NCBI RefSeq assembly: GCF_029023725.1
Contig: NZ_CP119075.1
Span: 1,731,501-1,795,500 of the forward strand
Reading direction: 5' to 3'
Length of the DNA stretch: 64,000 bases
Source: Synoicihabitans lomoniglobus
GTDB lineage: Bacteria; Verrucomicrobiota; Verrucomicrobiia; Opitutales; Opitutaceae
Part shown: piece by piece, positions 34,260 through 47,061 of the stretch
How positions within the stretch are numbered: the first letter of the stretch is position 1
How the letters are laid out: each line of letters begins with the position of its first letter
Made by a program: the position numbers and the translations under genes
Notes under the pieces: generated by a model
What the model saw: only the letters and a program-made list of their open reading frames with translations
The model's database searches: none
Told to the model about the DNA's origin: nothing

Positions 34260-34450
34260 TTAACCGGTTGCCCCATGGAAGGATGAGGCGTTCGATGGCG
34301 GATTCCGCTTCGCGCGTTTAAGCGCCGCCCACTCCGAAATTACCCCTAGCCAACATGCTTTGCTTTCTCTCCAAAAGTTCTGTGTCTCGATCGCAATCGG
34401 ATACGTGTTCTCGTCAATGTCCGCCAGCGACGAATCCCAAATCCCGGTGG

Positions 34451-36322
34451 ATGGCGTGGTTTGTCATCCTGATTTTTCTCCCGGTTATGGCGACGGCGCA
34501 GGAGGTGCAGATGAAGACATTCCGGTCGAGCACCTACTTGGGGACCGAGGGGACCAAGGTGTTCATCACCATTTCTCAGTCGGCGGGAAACCGTGATGTT
34601 CTCATCACGTCGTCGGGTCATCGAGGCACGGGCAACGACGCGGGCCCTACTTCGTTTATCATTCGTAACCCGTTGGGCGCGGAAATCAGTTCCACATCCT
34701 CCTTTGCCGGGACTCCTACGGATCCGCTCCTTCCCGACTATTTCGATGCTGCCCGCGATGCCGGAATACTGGTCACGTTAGCGCCCGGAACATACATCAT
34801 CCACCTGACGGACACCGATGGCGGCTTTGGTAATACGACCCTCGATGTGACCGATACCGGAGAGGGCGTGGGAATCATTTCGCACGTGCTGTTGGGCAGA
34901 GCGCAAGGAGCTGCGGGAGGAACCGAGCTCTTCTTGGCCGATGAAACGGATAGCGCCTATCACCAACGCTATCTTTCGGTCATGGCATCTGGAATCAACC
35001 TCCCGGGGACCAATCAGATGTCCGAACCGGTGGTGTCCATGATTCCAGGTTCCACCGCAGGGTTGAGCGGACACCTCCCGACGGTCACGACGACCGTGCA
35101 AAGCGGTCCCCCTTGGTCCCGATCGATGCTTGCGATCGACTCTCGATCTCCCGCCTATCAGCGCACCGAAAACGTCGCGTTCTATGGTTTGATCGGCTCC
35201 GTGGGTTCCCTGATTTTTGAGGTGACGGATGAATCCGGCGGCAGCAACGAGTTGTTCATGCTCGAGATTCACGATCGCGAATCCTCCGAGTCCCGTCCGC
35301 CGGTGTTTTACGCGGAGCTTGAGTCCAGCTACGCGTGGCGGAACGGAGACCGGTTGCTGCTCCACGACACGCTTTTGCTCGGCGGGAGTTTTGACTCCTT
35401 GCCCGTGGTGGAGGCGGATTTCAGTCCCAGCCTTTTCATCACGAATGGTTCGATTATCATCGGTGATTTACGGCCGACCGAGACCAGCAATTACGCTCTC
35501 AGTTACGTCCATGAGTCCGGCACGACCAAAACTTCGACCGAGTTTACCGTGCCGGTATCGCGCTTGGTGAACCTTTCGGTCAATACCTTCGCAGGCACCG
35601 CGGATCAAACGCTGACCCTTGGTTTTGTGACGGCCGGCGACGAGCCCAAACCGTATGTGATCCGAGGAATCGGGCCGGGGCTGGCTGCCTTCGGCGTGGC
35701 GAATACGTTGCCGAATCCTGTGATCACGCTGAGGGAAGGTGCGGCCGAAATAGCGGTGAATGACGATTGGGCGGCCGATGACGGTCGGAGTCTGGGTGCT
35801 TTTCCACTCGCCGATAGTTCCCTCGATGCAGTGGTCGCCCAATCATTGGGAGCGGGAGTGTATACCGCGACGGTCACGGCCGCTGACGGGCAACTGGGCC
35901 AAGCGATCGCCGAGGTGTATGATGGCAATATCAGTAACCAAGCGACGCGTCTGGTAAACCTTTCCGCCCGGGCCAGAATAGAGGCCGGTCAGGCGTTGAT
36001 CTGTGGTTTCGTGATCAGTGGGGAAGAACGCATGGAAGTGATCATTCGAGGGGTGGGTCCCACTTTGGGGGAATTCGGCGTTTCCGGGGCGATGGCGGAT
36101 ACGACGCTGAAGCTGTATGTCACGGATTCTTCCTACTATCCCAACGACAATTGGTTCGGCTCGGATGGTTCTTCCGAAGTCGGTGCGTTCCCCTTGGCTG
36201 CAGGGAGTCTCGACAGTGTTATCCGTCAGACGTTGGAGCCGGGTTCCTACACGGTTTGGTGTGAGTCTGCGGACCCTGAAGTCGGCGGAGTGGTCCTCGT
36301 GGAGGTCTATTCGGTCGAATAG
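34451..36322 (+). CDS. Secreted protein with duplicated 'LVNLS' C-terminal modules
   Basis: About 623 residues from Met MAWFVILIFLPVMATAQ, which gives a clean signal peptide; a Met 32 codons earlier would bury it. The first 400 residues are beta-rich and unrecognised. The C-terminus carries two related modules: SRLVNLSVNTFAGTADQTLT, then GFVTAGDEPKPYVIRGIGPGLAAFGV; and TRLVNLSARARIEAGQALIC, then GFVISGEERMEVIIRGVGPTLGEFGV. Each is followed by NDDWAAD- or NDNWFGSD-type text and a GAFPL..SLD loop. I know this module as common in Opitutaceae extracellular proteins, without an assigned function. It probably lies at the cell surface or in the matrix. It stands alone after the RAYT insertions. Confidence 0.75.
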   Translation: MAWFVILIFLPVMATAQEVQMKTFRSSTYLGTEGTKVFITISQSAGNRDVLITSSGHRGTGNDAGPTSFIIRNPLGAEISSTSSFAGTPTDPLLPDYFDAARDAGILVTLAPGTYIIHLTDTDGGFGNTTLDVTDTGEGVGIISHVLLGRAQGAAGGTELFLADETDSAYHQRYLSVMASGINLPGTNQMSEPVVSMIPGSTAGLSGHLPTVTTTVQSGPPWSRSMLAIDSRSPAYQRTENVAFYGLIGSVGSLIFEVTDESGGSNELFMLEIHDRESSESRPPVFYAELESSYAWRNGDRLLLHDTLLLGGSFDSLPVVEADFSPSLFITNGSIIIGDLRPTETSNYALSYVHESGTTKTSTEFTVPVSRLVNLSVNTFAGTADQTLTLGFVTAGDEPKPYVIRGIGPGLAAFGVANTLPNPVITLREGAAEIAVNDDWAADDGRSLGAFPLADSSLDAVVAQSLGAGVYTATVTAADGQLGQAIAEVYDGNISNQATRLVNLSARARIEAGQALICGFVISGEERMEVIIRGVGPTLGEFGVSGAMADTTLKLYVTDSSYYPNDNWFGSDGSSEVGAFPLAAGSLDSVIRQTLEPGSYTVWCESADPEVGGVVLVEVYSVE

Positions 36323-36445
36323 TTCACGCTTTCGATCAACCCGGTTTCTTTCAATCCCGGGTCTGGGCGGTATGGTGGACGTCGCCCGGGGTTGAGATCG
36401 CGCTTCCCGCGGCGGGGCAATTGTGCACCGTGGAGCTTCACTACG

Positions 36446-37876
36446 ATGCGATTGTATTTCATGGGTATTTGCGGGACGGCGATGGGGAATGTGGCGCTGC
36501 TGGCGCGCACGGCCGGGCATGAGGTGCTGGGCGCGGACGCCGGGGTGTATCCGCCCATGAGTGACGTGCTGGCCGAGGCCGGCATCACCGTGCACGAGGG
36601 GTATGACGCCGCCCGGCTGGCGGAGTTGGCGCCTGATTTGGTCGTCATCGGCAATGCCATGAGTCGCGGGAATCCCGAAGTGGAATGGTTGCTGGAGTCG
36701 CGGGCGCTGCGGTTCACGTCGCTGCCGGCGTTGTTGGCCGAAACGGTGTTGGCGGGACGGAAGAATCTGGTCATTTGCGGCACGCACGGGAAAACGACCA
36801 CGACGTCGCTCACGGCGTTTTTGCTGCGGGAGAATGGTCGTGATCCGGGGTTTCTGATCGGCGGCGTGCCGCTCGACCCGCCAGTGGGACAACACTTGGG
36901 CGGCGCGGCGGAGCCGTTTGTGATCGAGGGCGATGAATACGACAGCGCGTTTTTCGACAAGCGTTCGAAGTTCATTCATTACGCGCCGCACATCGCGGTG
37001 CTGAACAATCTGGAATTCGATCACGCCGATATCTTTCGCGACTTGGAGGATGTGCAGCGGACGTTCCGTCACCTTTCGCGGATCGTGCCGCGCAACGGTT
37101 TCGTGTTGGTCAATGGCGATGACACCAACTTGGCGGCGTTGGGAGACATGGACTGGACGAAGATCGTCCGCGTCGGCACCGGCGAGACCAACGATGTTCG
37201 TATTACGAACTTTGAGGAAGGGCCGGAGGGCGTCGCGTTTACGCTGACGTGGGGCGGGCGCGAATGGGGCACGGTTAGTTGGACGACGGCGGGACTGTTT
37301 AATGCGCGCAACGCGGCGATGGCGGCGACGGCGGCCGGGTTGGCGCTCGATCCGAGTGATCCGACGGGACTGTCGCTGGCCCCGCTGGCGAGGTTTCGCG
37401 GCGTGCGCCGGCGTCAGGAGATCAAATTGCAGCGTGATGACCTGGTCGTGATGGAGGACTTCGGTCATCATCCGACGGCGATCGCGGAGACCTTGCGCTC
37501 ACTGCGCGCGCGTTATCCGGCGCATCGGCTGGTGGCGGCGTTCGAGCCGCGCAGCAATACGGCGCGGTCGCGGCGGTTGCAGGACGATTTCATTCAAGCG
37601 CTGCGTAACGCCGATACGGTCTACGTTGGCGCGGTGAGTCGCGCCGATCGCATGACGGCGGCGGAGCGGTTTGATCCCGCGGTGGTGTGTTCGACACTGG
37701 CGGCGATGAGCACGGCGGCGCACACGGCGGATTCCAACACGGGTGTGTTGGATCGGTTGCTGACTGAGCTGACGGTGGACAACGCAAACGGACCGATGCT
37801 GGTGGTCTTTTTCACCAATGGCTCGTTCGACGGCATCATTCAAAAATTTGTGGCGCAAGCTGAAGGCAAGGGCTGA
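36446..37876 (+). CDS. mpl: UDP-N-acetylmuramate:L-Ala-gamma-D-Glu-meso-DAP ligase (Mpl)
   Basis: 476 residues from MRLYFMGICGTAMGN, the standard Mur-ligase N-terminus; an upstream Met would add 18 non-homologous residues. The ATP loop is CGTHGKTTTTSL. The Mpl-specific block is IEGDEYDSAFFDKRSKFIHY, which MurC lacks. LNNLEFDHADIF, NARNAAMAATAAG and EDFGHHPTAIAETL follow. The enzyme rejoins recycled murein tripeptide to UDP-MurNAc in the cytoplasm, indicating a DAP-type peptidoglycan and cell-wall recycling. Length is normal for the family (about 450-480). It has no obvious operon partner; the next gene is convergent after 148 bases. Confidence 0.95.
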   Translation: MRLYFMGICGTAMGNVALLARTAGHEVLGADAGVYPPMSDVLAEAGITVHEGYDAARLAELAPDLVVIGNAMSRGNPEVEWLLESRALRFTSLPALLAETVLAGRKNLVICGTHGKTTTTSLTAFLLRENGRDPGFLIGGVPLDPPVGQHLGGAAEPFVIEGDEYDSAFFDKRSKFIHYAPHIAVLNNLEFDHADIFRDLEDVQRTFRHLSRIVPRNGFVLVNGDDTNLAALGDMDWTKIVRVGTGETNDVRITNFEEGPEGVAFTLTWGGREWGTVSWTTAGLFNARNAAMAATAAGLALDPSDPTGLSLAPLARFRGVRRRQEIKLQRDDLVVMEDFGHHPTAIAETLRSLRARYPAHRLVAAFEPRSNTARSRRLQDDFIQALRNADTVYVGAVSRADRMTAAERFDPAVVCSTLAAMSTAAHTADSNTGVLDRLLTELTVDNANGPMLVVFFTNGSFDGIIQKFVAQAEGKG

Positions 37877-38024
37877 TCAAGTTGACGGGTAACATCGCCT
37901 GAAAAAGCACTGCATGCACACATGGCGTCAGCTTGAGTTATTGACCAAGGATGGCGCGGATTCGATCCGAACTGAAGGCGGATTTCACACCAAGAACGCA
38001 GAGATCGCGGTGTTCTGATGGGTT

Positions 38025-39263
38025 TTAGTTTCCGCTGCTGGGGTAGTCGTCGTCCCATGGATACGCGAGGCGGCCTGCACTCGGGGGCCCGCCACTCCCT
38101 GGTGTGATTTCCTCGGTTTCGAAGGCGTCGGACGATTCGAAGTAGGGGAGCGGTCGGCTCCAGGCGGGCACGCGGTTTGATGCCATCATGGGGAGGTCGC
38201 CGGGCGGAACAGTCACGTGGCCGAAGGCCCAGGGCGAGGCGATGGCTGGGGCTACGCGATTGTTATCGTCGCCGGCAGGAGGTGGCGGCAGGCGGCGTAT
38301 GTTGGCTTCGAGTCCGGCGAGAGGGACGTCGTAACGGGCGGCGGTCTGGCGGAGGATATGCAGCGCCACTTCCCGGTCGTTGTGGAGGAAGGGGGCGGCG
38401 GCTTGGAGCAGCCAGGCTTCGGGGGCTTGCAGGATGCGCAGGGCGAAGCCGGCATCGGCGAGTCGGGGGATGGCGCCGAAGCGTTTTTGGCCGATGCCGA
38501 CAACGGTCATCTCGAGTCCGACGAGGTGCCACTCATCTTCGAATTTGAAAGCGTAGCCGGGTAAGACGTGGCCGCGTTCGTAGATGATGACGAAGTCGTG
38601 ATCGCGGATAACGGGAGCAGGCAGGCGTAAGGCGGTGAGTCCAAACACCAAGGTTCCGGACGCGCATTGCCACGACCCTTCGCGCACGATGGCGGCGAGG
38701 GTGGTGCTGTCGCGATTATAGCGGGGCGGCTGGTCGGGCGGACCGAGACGGCGGAGGACACGGTCGGTGGCGATGGTTTTTAGCCGCTCGGGGGTGAACG
38801 GCTCGAATGCAGAACGTTCGAGGGTGGACAGAAGTTGAGTGGCAGCGAGGCGAGCTGCGGCATGGATGTCGCCTTCACCGGACTGATTTGGCGCGCTCAA
38901 TTCGGCGGTGCGGGCGAGTGCGTTCAGCAGCGTGGCTGGTGCGATGGCGGTGGTGGTTTGCGCGGACCAACGAGCCAAGTCGGGATTGCGCGACAGTTCG
39001 GCGGAATCGAAATCGAGTTTGGGCAGTTCCAGCTCGTAGGGTTGGTTGCTCCAGACGATGGGTTTCGCTGGCGGGGCGGTTGGCGTGCGGATCTTGGTGG
39101 TAGCAGACGCAGGCGTCTCGATGGCGTCGGGACTGAACGCCCATGCGAGCAGCAGGCTTACGGTCCCCGCGATCGTCGCGGTCACCACGAGCCGGGTGCC
39201 GCGTTGAGCGGAGGCGTCGCTGTTGCGCGTGCTGTAAAGATCCTTCGGGTCGCCGTTGCTCAA
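38025..39263 (-). CDS. Membrane-anchored hypothetical protein, Pro/Ala-rich
   Basis: 412 residues with a TTG start. One transmembrane helix lies near residues 25-43 (LVVTATIAGTVSLLLAWAF), then a proline-rich linker (TPTAPPAKP), then a soluble domain of about 300 residues facing the periplasm. Features include LDFDSAELSRNPDLARWSAQ, LRLPAPVIRDHDFVIIYERG, GYAFKFEDEWHLVGLEMTVVG and a low-complexity tail rich in Pro, Ser and Gly. I do not recognise a family. It lies between mpl (convergent) and a DUF1802 gene in the same direction 117 bases upstream. The true start may be internal, but the helix requires most of the N-terminus. Confidence 0.65.
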   Translation of the reverse strand: MSNGDPKDLYSTRNSDASAQRGTRLVVTATIAGTVSLLLAWAFSPDAIETPASATTKIRTPTAPPAKPIVWSNQPYELELPKLDFDSAELSRNPDLARWSAQTTTAIAPATLLNALARTAELSAPNQSGEGDIHAAARLAATQLLSTLERSAFEPFTPERLKTIATDRVLRRLGPPDQPPRYNRDSTTLAAIVREGSWQCASGTLVFGLTALRLPAPVIRDHDFVIIYERGHVLPGYAFKFEDEWHLVGLEMTVVGIGQKRFGAIPRLADAGFALRILQAPEAWLLQAAAPFLHNDREVALHILRQTAARYDVPLAGLEANIRRLPPPPAGDDNNRVAPAIASPWAFGHVTVPPGDLPMMASNRVPAWSRPLPYFESSDAFETEEITPGSGGPPSAGRLAYPWDDDYPSSGN

Positions 39264-39379
39264 TGGGGGATTGGGATAAGAAAGGCGGTTGGGTGGGGTG
39301 TGGGGTCGCGCGGATCAGCGTCCGCAAGCGGCCGGCCTACAGTGCAATCTGATTGCTTAGCGGATCGAGGGTCGGCGTT

Positions 39380-39907
39380 TCAATGTGGCGCGGAAGTGGG
39401 CGTGACTTTGACGGAAGGATGGGCGGCGAAATCGAGCGGGAGTTCCACCCAGGATTTGCAACCGGCCTGGGCGGCGGTGAGCCGGAATTTCACTGGCGTG
39501 AGAAGGCGATGCACCTGCACCGTGAGCAGATGAATGCCGGGCGGTTTGCTCCAATCGAATCGTTCGCGCACCGTGCTCTCGGTCCAGAGGTGTTGGGCAT
39601 TGAGTGCTGCCACCTTCGACCAAGCGGTGAGGAAGCGGTGAGCGGTGAGTTCGGCGAAGGCGTTAAGCGAGACCTCTGGTGGGTCGTCGGACGAATCGTC
39701 GTCGTGACTCGGCAAATAGCGATCCGCGGCCGGCTTCAGTTTCTCGGCCTGGGCGTGAAAGCGGGTGGGCAGCAGCCAGAATCGGTTGGATTTCGCGGTG
39801 AAGCCGCCGCGACCTTCCGCGATGCCGCCTTTGCGCAGAATGATGGATTGTTCGCCAGCCACCAATGCGCCGACGATGGCGTGCCATTCTTTGAAGGCGG
39901 GAAACAT
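39380..39907 (-). CDS. DUF1802 family protein
   Basis: 175 residues opening with FPAFKEWHAIVGALVAGEQS, then IILRKGGIAE, GGFTAKSNRFWLLPTRFHAQ and a C-terminal VHRLLTPVKFRLTA. These are the conserved points of the DUF1802 family ('FKEW..V..AL..G.Q...LRKGGI.E' and 'F.L.PT..HQ'), which has no known activity. Length is normal (about 170-190). It has no signal peptide, so it is cytoplasmic. It lies downstream of the tiny basic protein gene and upstream of the anchored hypothetical protein on the same strand; a terminator separates it from the former. Confidence 0.8.
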   Translation of the reverse strand: MFPAFKEWHAIVGALVAGEQSIILRKGGIAEGRGGFTAKSNRFWLLPTRFHAQAEKLKPAADRYLPSHDDDSSDDPPEVSLNAFAELTAHRFLTAWSKVAALNAQHLWTESTVRERFDWSKPPGIHLLTVQVHRLLTPVKFRLTAAQAGCKSWVELPLDFAAHPSVKVTPTSAPH

Positions 39908-39972
39908 GGAGAAAGCGGGAGAACGTGTGATCAGTTCGGCGTTATTCTAAAACCGGCCGGGCCGGAAAACAA

Positions 39973-40000
39973 GAAACCGCAGCGGTTAGGCTGCGGTTTC
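39973..40000 (-). terminator. Strong hairpin terminator
   Basis: Arms GAAACCGCAGC and GCTGCGGTTTC pair perfectly over 11 bases around a six-base loop. On the minus strand TTGTTTTC follows, giving a Rho-independent terminator for the small basic protein gene; the plus strand also has a short A-run next to it. It lies 29 bases past that gene's stop. Confidence 0.75.
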
Positions 40001-40028
40001 TCTAAAAAAGGACGTTTTCGGCGAACCC

Positions 40029-40139
40029 TTACTTCTTCGATTTGCTCTTCGAAGAGGCGGCCTTGGCGGCTTCCTTTTTGCGCACGTTATATGCCGCGCG
40101 ACGCTTACGTTTTTGAATTTTATTAAGTTGTTGTCCCAT
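40029..40139 (-). CDS. Tiny basic protein (36 aa), probably RNA- or ribosome-associated
   Basis: The preferred reading starts at MGQQLNKIQKRKRRAAYNVR and continues KKEAAKAASSKSKSKK, 36 residues with about 14 Lys/Arg and no acidic residue except one Glu. A longer frame exists, but its extra N-terminus has no basic or conserved character. Similar short 'MGQ..NK..KRRRR.AY..RKK' proteins occur, as I recall, in related phyla without assigned function. The composition suggests nucleic-acid binding. A GGAGG/CCTCC hairpin lies just upstream of the start, and a strong terminator follows, which supports an independently expressed gene. Confidence 0.65.
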   Translation of the reverse strand: MGQQLNKIQKRKRRAAYNVRKKEAAKAASSKSKSKK

Positions 40140-40223
40140 AGGAACGAAGAGGTTGGAGGGACAATCCTCCCGAGGAAAGCGGGAAATACGGGTGTGGTTT
40201 TCGGCCGGAGAGCCCACGGGGCG

Positions 40224-41144
40224 TCAATGGTGATGAGCGGGATACCGCTCCGTCGACCCGCACGGATGGGCGCTGGTTTCCAGTTCGAGCGTGGCGTGGG
40301 TGATGTCGAATTTTTGCTCCAGGAGCGTGCGCACCCGTTCCAGCAGGGCATGGCCTTGCGGCAATTGGTTCGCCTGCACCACGATGTGGGCTTCGAGCGC
40401 GGTGTGATGTTCGTCGAGCTGCCACACGTGGAGGTGATGGATGTTTTCGACGCCGTCGAGATGCTCGACCGCGACACAGAGGTGATCCAAATCGAGGTGA
40501 TCCGGAGCACCTTCCATTAGGATGTGCGCGGTTTGGCGCATCATGCCGAAGGAGGTGAACAGCACGTAGCCGCCGATCAGCAGTGAAATGGCCGGATCGA
40601 CCCAGTTCCAACCTCGCCAATAAATCGCCGCGCCGCCGCCGAGCACGGCGAGTGAGGCGAGGGCATCGGTGAGATTGTGCACGAAGGCCGCGCGGATGTT
40701 GAGTCCGCCTTTGGACATCGACCACAGAAGGACAACGGTGCCCACGTCGACCACGAGAGCGATCAGCGAGGCGATCATGATCCAACCGCCCAACGGTTCC
40801 ACCGGAGAGGCGAATCGCATCACGGCCGTTTTGATGAGGAACAGTCCCACCACGATGAGCGCGGTGAGGTTGATCAAGGCGCCCACGAGCTCCGCCCGTC
40901 GCCGACCGAAGGTGTAGCGGGCGTCGGGCCGGGCTCGACCGATGCGCCGGGCGAAGTAGGCGATGAGCAAGGCCGCGCAGTCGTTGAAGTTGTGCAAGGC
41001 ATCGGCGTAGAGCGCGACGCTTCCCGCCAGTGCGCCGGCTACCCCTTCAAACACGGACAGACCCACATTTAGCCCCACCGCCCACAGCAGGGCGGCGTCG
41101 GACACGTTTTCGGTGCCGTGATCGTGGTGGTGGGAATGGCTCAT
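40224..41144 (-). CDS. czcD: Cation diffusion facilitator (CzcD-like zinc exporter)
   Basis: 306 residues. A His-rich N-terminus (SHSHHHDHG) precedes six membrane helices. The transport site is formed by ADALHNFND (HxxxD in TM2) and FVHNLTD (HxxxD in TM5), the zinc-type arrangement. The cytoplasmic domain has LMEGAPDHLDLDHL, IHHLHVWQLDEHHTALEAHI and a final His/Cys tail. It moves Zn2+ (possibly Co2+/Cd2+) from cytoplasm to periplasm by proton exchange. It is the last gene of the czc-type operon, starting 12 bases after the RND pump, which would carry the periplasmic metal out. Symbol given by context. Confidence 0.9.
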   Translation of the reverse strand: MSHSHHHDHGTENVSDAALLWAVGLNVGLSVFEGVAGALAGSVALYADALHNFNDCAALLIAYFARRIGRARPDARYTFGRRRAELVGALINLTALIVVGLFLIKTAVMRFASPVEPLGGWIMIASLIALVVDVGTVVLLWSMSKGGLNIRAAFVHNLTDALASLAVLGGGAAIYWRGWNWVDPAISLLIGGYVLFTSFGMMRQTAHILMEGAPDHLDLDHLCVAVEHLDGVENIHHLHVWQLDEHHTALEAHIVVQANQLPQGHALLERVRTLLEQKFDITHATLELETSAHPCGSTERYPAHHH

Positions 41145-41156
41145 GAGACGCGGGGC

Positions 41157-44375
<3,219 letters not shown>

Positions 44376-45656
44376 TTAGTGGTCGTGCGAGGCGCCGGCT
44401 TTGCCGATGTCTGCCTTGATGAGGAAGCTGTTGGCGGTGACGTAGGTTTCGCCGGCGCGAAGTCCCTTCAGCACTTCCACCATGCCCTGGCTGCGACGCC
44501 CGAGTTCGAGCGGACGCGCTTGGTAAACCTCGCCGTGTTGCGAAAACACGACGGTGAAATCGAAGACCGTCTGCAGCGCCGATTCGGGGACGGCGATCGG
44601 CACGGAGAACGATTCGAGTTCGACGGACGCGGTGATGAAAAGGCCGGGGCGCCAGCGTTGGTCGGGATTGGGCAAGATGACGCGGGCAACCAGTGTTTGG
44701 GCCTCGGCATCGCTGATGGGGGAAAGCCAATCGATCGTGCCCGTGGCGGCGGCACCGCCGTCGTCGGCGTGAATCATCACGGTCTGCCCGGGACGCACGC
44801 GGGCTTGATCACGTTTGGGAATATTGAGGTCGAGCCAGACCCGGCTCAGGTCGGCGATGGTGTAGAGGGCGGCGCCGGCTTCGACCGTTTCACCGGCGTT
44901 GACGTCGCGCGCTACGATCGTTCCAGCGAGCGGAGCCTTCACTTCGATGGTGGCGAGACTTTGGTTGGTCTCTACGACGGCGACGACTTCGCCAGCCGTC
45001 ACGGTGTCGCCGAGAACTTTGCGCGCCTCGCGCACGATACCGCTGAATCGGGGCACGGCCCGCGCGACGTGATCAGCGTCGAATTTCACCCGTCCGTAGA
45101 CCGGCAACGTGGTGGTGAAGGTGGCCGGTCCGGCGACTTCTGTTTCAACTCCGGCGCGAGCGGCGGCTGCGGCGGTCAGCGTGGTTTGCATTTCGGGGGC
45201 TTCGAAGTTCCAGTCGTGTTGGCGTCCGGCGTGAACGGCGGAGACGCGGTAGTCGAAGGAATGCGGTTCGTAGACCTCGGCCTGGCCGCGCAGGTAATCG
45301 CCCTCGACGACGAACGCGTGGTGGTCGGTCGCGCCACCGGGTCGCATGAGTTCGACGGAAAGCCGCACATCGGCGGGCGGAACTTCGCGACCACTCACGG
45401 TAGCCCAAGCGCGGAATTCCGGCGGCATGCCGGCTTCGACAATGGCGAGTTCGAGCGTGAAATCGCCGTCGGTCAGCAGACGTCCACCGTGCGCACCACG
45501 TTCGGCCTCTTCGTCGTGATGATCATCATGATCATCGTGACCGTGACCGTGGGCGGACGACGCGACCGAATCGTGTTCGTCGGATTGCAGTGAATAGAAG
45601 ATGCCGCCGGAGACGGCGACGATGGCAACAAGCGTAAAAGTGAGTTTCCAGTTCAT
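44376..45656 (-). CDS. czcB: Efflux RND periplasmic adaptor (CzcB-like), His-rich N-terminus
   Basis: 426 residues with an N-terminal hydrophobic segment (WKLTFTLVAIVAVSGGIFYSL), followed by a metal-binding-looking stretch HGHGHDDHDDHHDEEAERGAH. It then has a lipoyl/barrel-sandwich region (GEVVAVVETNQSLATIEVKA, IVARDVNAGETVEAG), a beta-barrel and membrane-proximal domains ending with NSFLIKADIGKAGASHDH. It bridges the RND pump and TolC-type channel, and the His-rich tail may collect metal. It lies between the TolC-type gene (7 bases) and the pump gene (18 bases). Family assignment is firm; metal identity is from the pump residues. Confidence 0.92.
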   Translation of the reverse strand: MNWKLTFTLVAIVAVSGGIFYSLQSDEHDSVASSAHGHGHDDHDDHHDEEAERGAHGGRLLTDGDFTLELAIVEAGMPPEFRAWATVSGREVPPADVRLSVELMRPGGATDHHAFVVEGDYLRGQAEVYEPHSFDYRVSAVHAGRQHDWNFEAPEMQTTLTAAAAARAGVETEVAGPATFTTTLPVYGRVKFDADHVARAVPRFSGIVREARKVLGDTVTAGEVVAVVETNQSLATIEVKAPLAGTIVARDVNAGETVEAGAALYTIADLSRVWLDLNIPKRDQARVRPGQTVMIHADDGGAAATGTIDWLSPISDAEAQTLVARVILPNPDQRWRPGLFITASVELESFSVPIAVPESALQTVFDFTVVFSQHGEVYQARPLELGRRSQGMVEVLKGLRAGETYVTANSFLIKADIGKAGASHDH

Positions 45657-45663
45657 GGGAGAA

Positions 45664-46959
45664 TCAGGGCTGGGCGAGGAGCGTGGAGAGGGAGGTGAAG
45701 GAGGGATCGGTCAGCGACTCGACCCGGGCCAGGGCGATGGCGTAGTCGGCGGAGGCGTCGAGAAGCTCGCGGCGCAATGCGATCAGCGCGCGTTGGGCGT
45801 CGAGCACATCGAGGAGCGGGAGCTGTCCGCTGTCGTAGGCTTCGCGGACGATGGCGTGAGCGGCGGTCGTCGGGGGCAGGGCGTCCCGTCGGATTGCGAT
45901 AACTTGTTGGTGAGCCAAGGCGAGGTCCTGCCACGCGAGGTCGAAGGCGGTGCGAAGCTCGATCGCCACGGCGTCGGCGGCGAGTTCGACGCCGGCGAGG
46001 GTTTCGCGCGCCGCGCGGATGTTGCCCTGGTTGCGATTGCGGACGGGTAGCGGCAGCGAAACGCCGGCGACCAAGGCGGCATCGGAGCCGGAGCGGAAAA
46101 ACCGTAGCCCACCGCCGACGGTGATGTCCTGCGTGGCGTGCGCCTGTTCCAAGGCCAGGGCGGCGCGGTCACGCTCCACGGCAGCCGCGGCGAGTAACTT
46201 TCGCGGATGCTCGGCCAAGCGAGCACGGTAGACCGTGGGATCGGGCAACGCGTCGGGCACGTGTAGTTTTCCGTTCAAATGCGCGACGTCGGTCGCGGCA
46301 CCGCCCCATGTCGAGGCCAAGGTCGATCGAGCGCGAACCAGCGCGGCATCGGCGCGGGCGGCCTCGGCCTGAGCCATCGCCAAGGCGGCGCGGGCGCGGG
46401 CGGATTCGGCGGGCGAAGCGACGGCCGCGTCGACGCGGGCTTGCACCGACTCGATGGTGGTGGCGGCGAGTGCCAACGGCTCTCGGACCAGAGCAACACG
46501 CTCTTGGGCGGCGAGCACCGCGACAAAGGCCTCGGCGGTGGCGGCCAACACCTCGGCGCGTCGAACGGCGAACGCATTGATGGTCAAGTCGTGCTGCGAT
46601 TCCGCGAGGGAAACGCGACGGGCACGCTTGTCGCCGCGCTCGATGAGCTGGCTGGCTTGCACGGTGGCCTCGAACGCATCGATGCCGCGAAACGGACCGG
46701 TGCCGATGGCGTTTTCCACACTGATGTCGAGCGTGGGATTGGGGCGCAGGTCGGCTTGTTCAACGAGTGCGGCGGCGGCGTTTTGACGGAAACGTTCGGC
46801 GTGCAGCGCGGGATTGGCGGACGCGGCTTTTTGGAGTGCGTCGGGTAGAGAGAGGGCGGGAGCAACCCCGCTCTGAGACCAACCGCTCGCCGCCACGCAA
46901 AGCGCGGTGACGCCGAGTCCGAGTCGGCGGAAGCCAAAAATGTGGCGATGGAAAGACAT
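45664..46959 (-). CDS. czcC: TolC-family outer-membrane factor (CzcC-like)
   Basis: 431 residues with a signal peptide (LGVTALCVAASGWSQSG) and two outer-membrane-efflux-protein repeats: ALSLPDALQKAASANPALHA opening the first, RPNPTLDISVENAIG, then QVIAIRRDALPPTTAAHAIV and YDSGQLPLLDVLDAQRALIA in the second. The Ala-rich helices form the periplasmic tunnel. It is the first structural gene of the czcCBA order, 102 bases after a Cys-rich small gene, and is separate from the other TolC-like protein at 47.5-49 kb. Confidence 0.9.
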   Translation of the reverse strand: MSFHRHIFGFRRLGLGVTALCVAASGWSQSGVAPALSLPDALQKAASANPALHAERFRQNAAAALVEQADLRPNPTLDISVENAIGTGPFRGIDAFEATVQASQLIERGDKRARRVSLAESQHDLTINAFAVRRAEVLAATAEAFVAVLAAQERVALVREPLALAATTIESVQARVDAAVASPAESARARAALAMAQAEAARADAALVRARSTLASTWGGAATDVAHLNGKLHVPDALPDPTVYRARLAEHPRKLLAAAAVERDRAALALEQAHATQDITVGGGLRFFRSGSDAALVAGVSLPLPVRNRNQGNIRAARETLAGVELAADAVAIELRTAFDLAWQDLALAHQQVIAIRRDALPPTTAAHAIVREAYDSGQLPLLDVLDAQRALIALRRELLDASADYAIALARVESLTDPSFTSLSTLLAQP

Positions 46960-47061
46960 GGTAAGACAGTGAAATTGAGATCGGGTGAGCGCCGGAAAAC
47001 CACGCGCGCGGGCGTGCTCCGGGCAGAATGAGCCAAGGAAATCCGTTCGCGCAGGAACGGA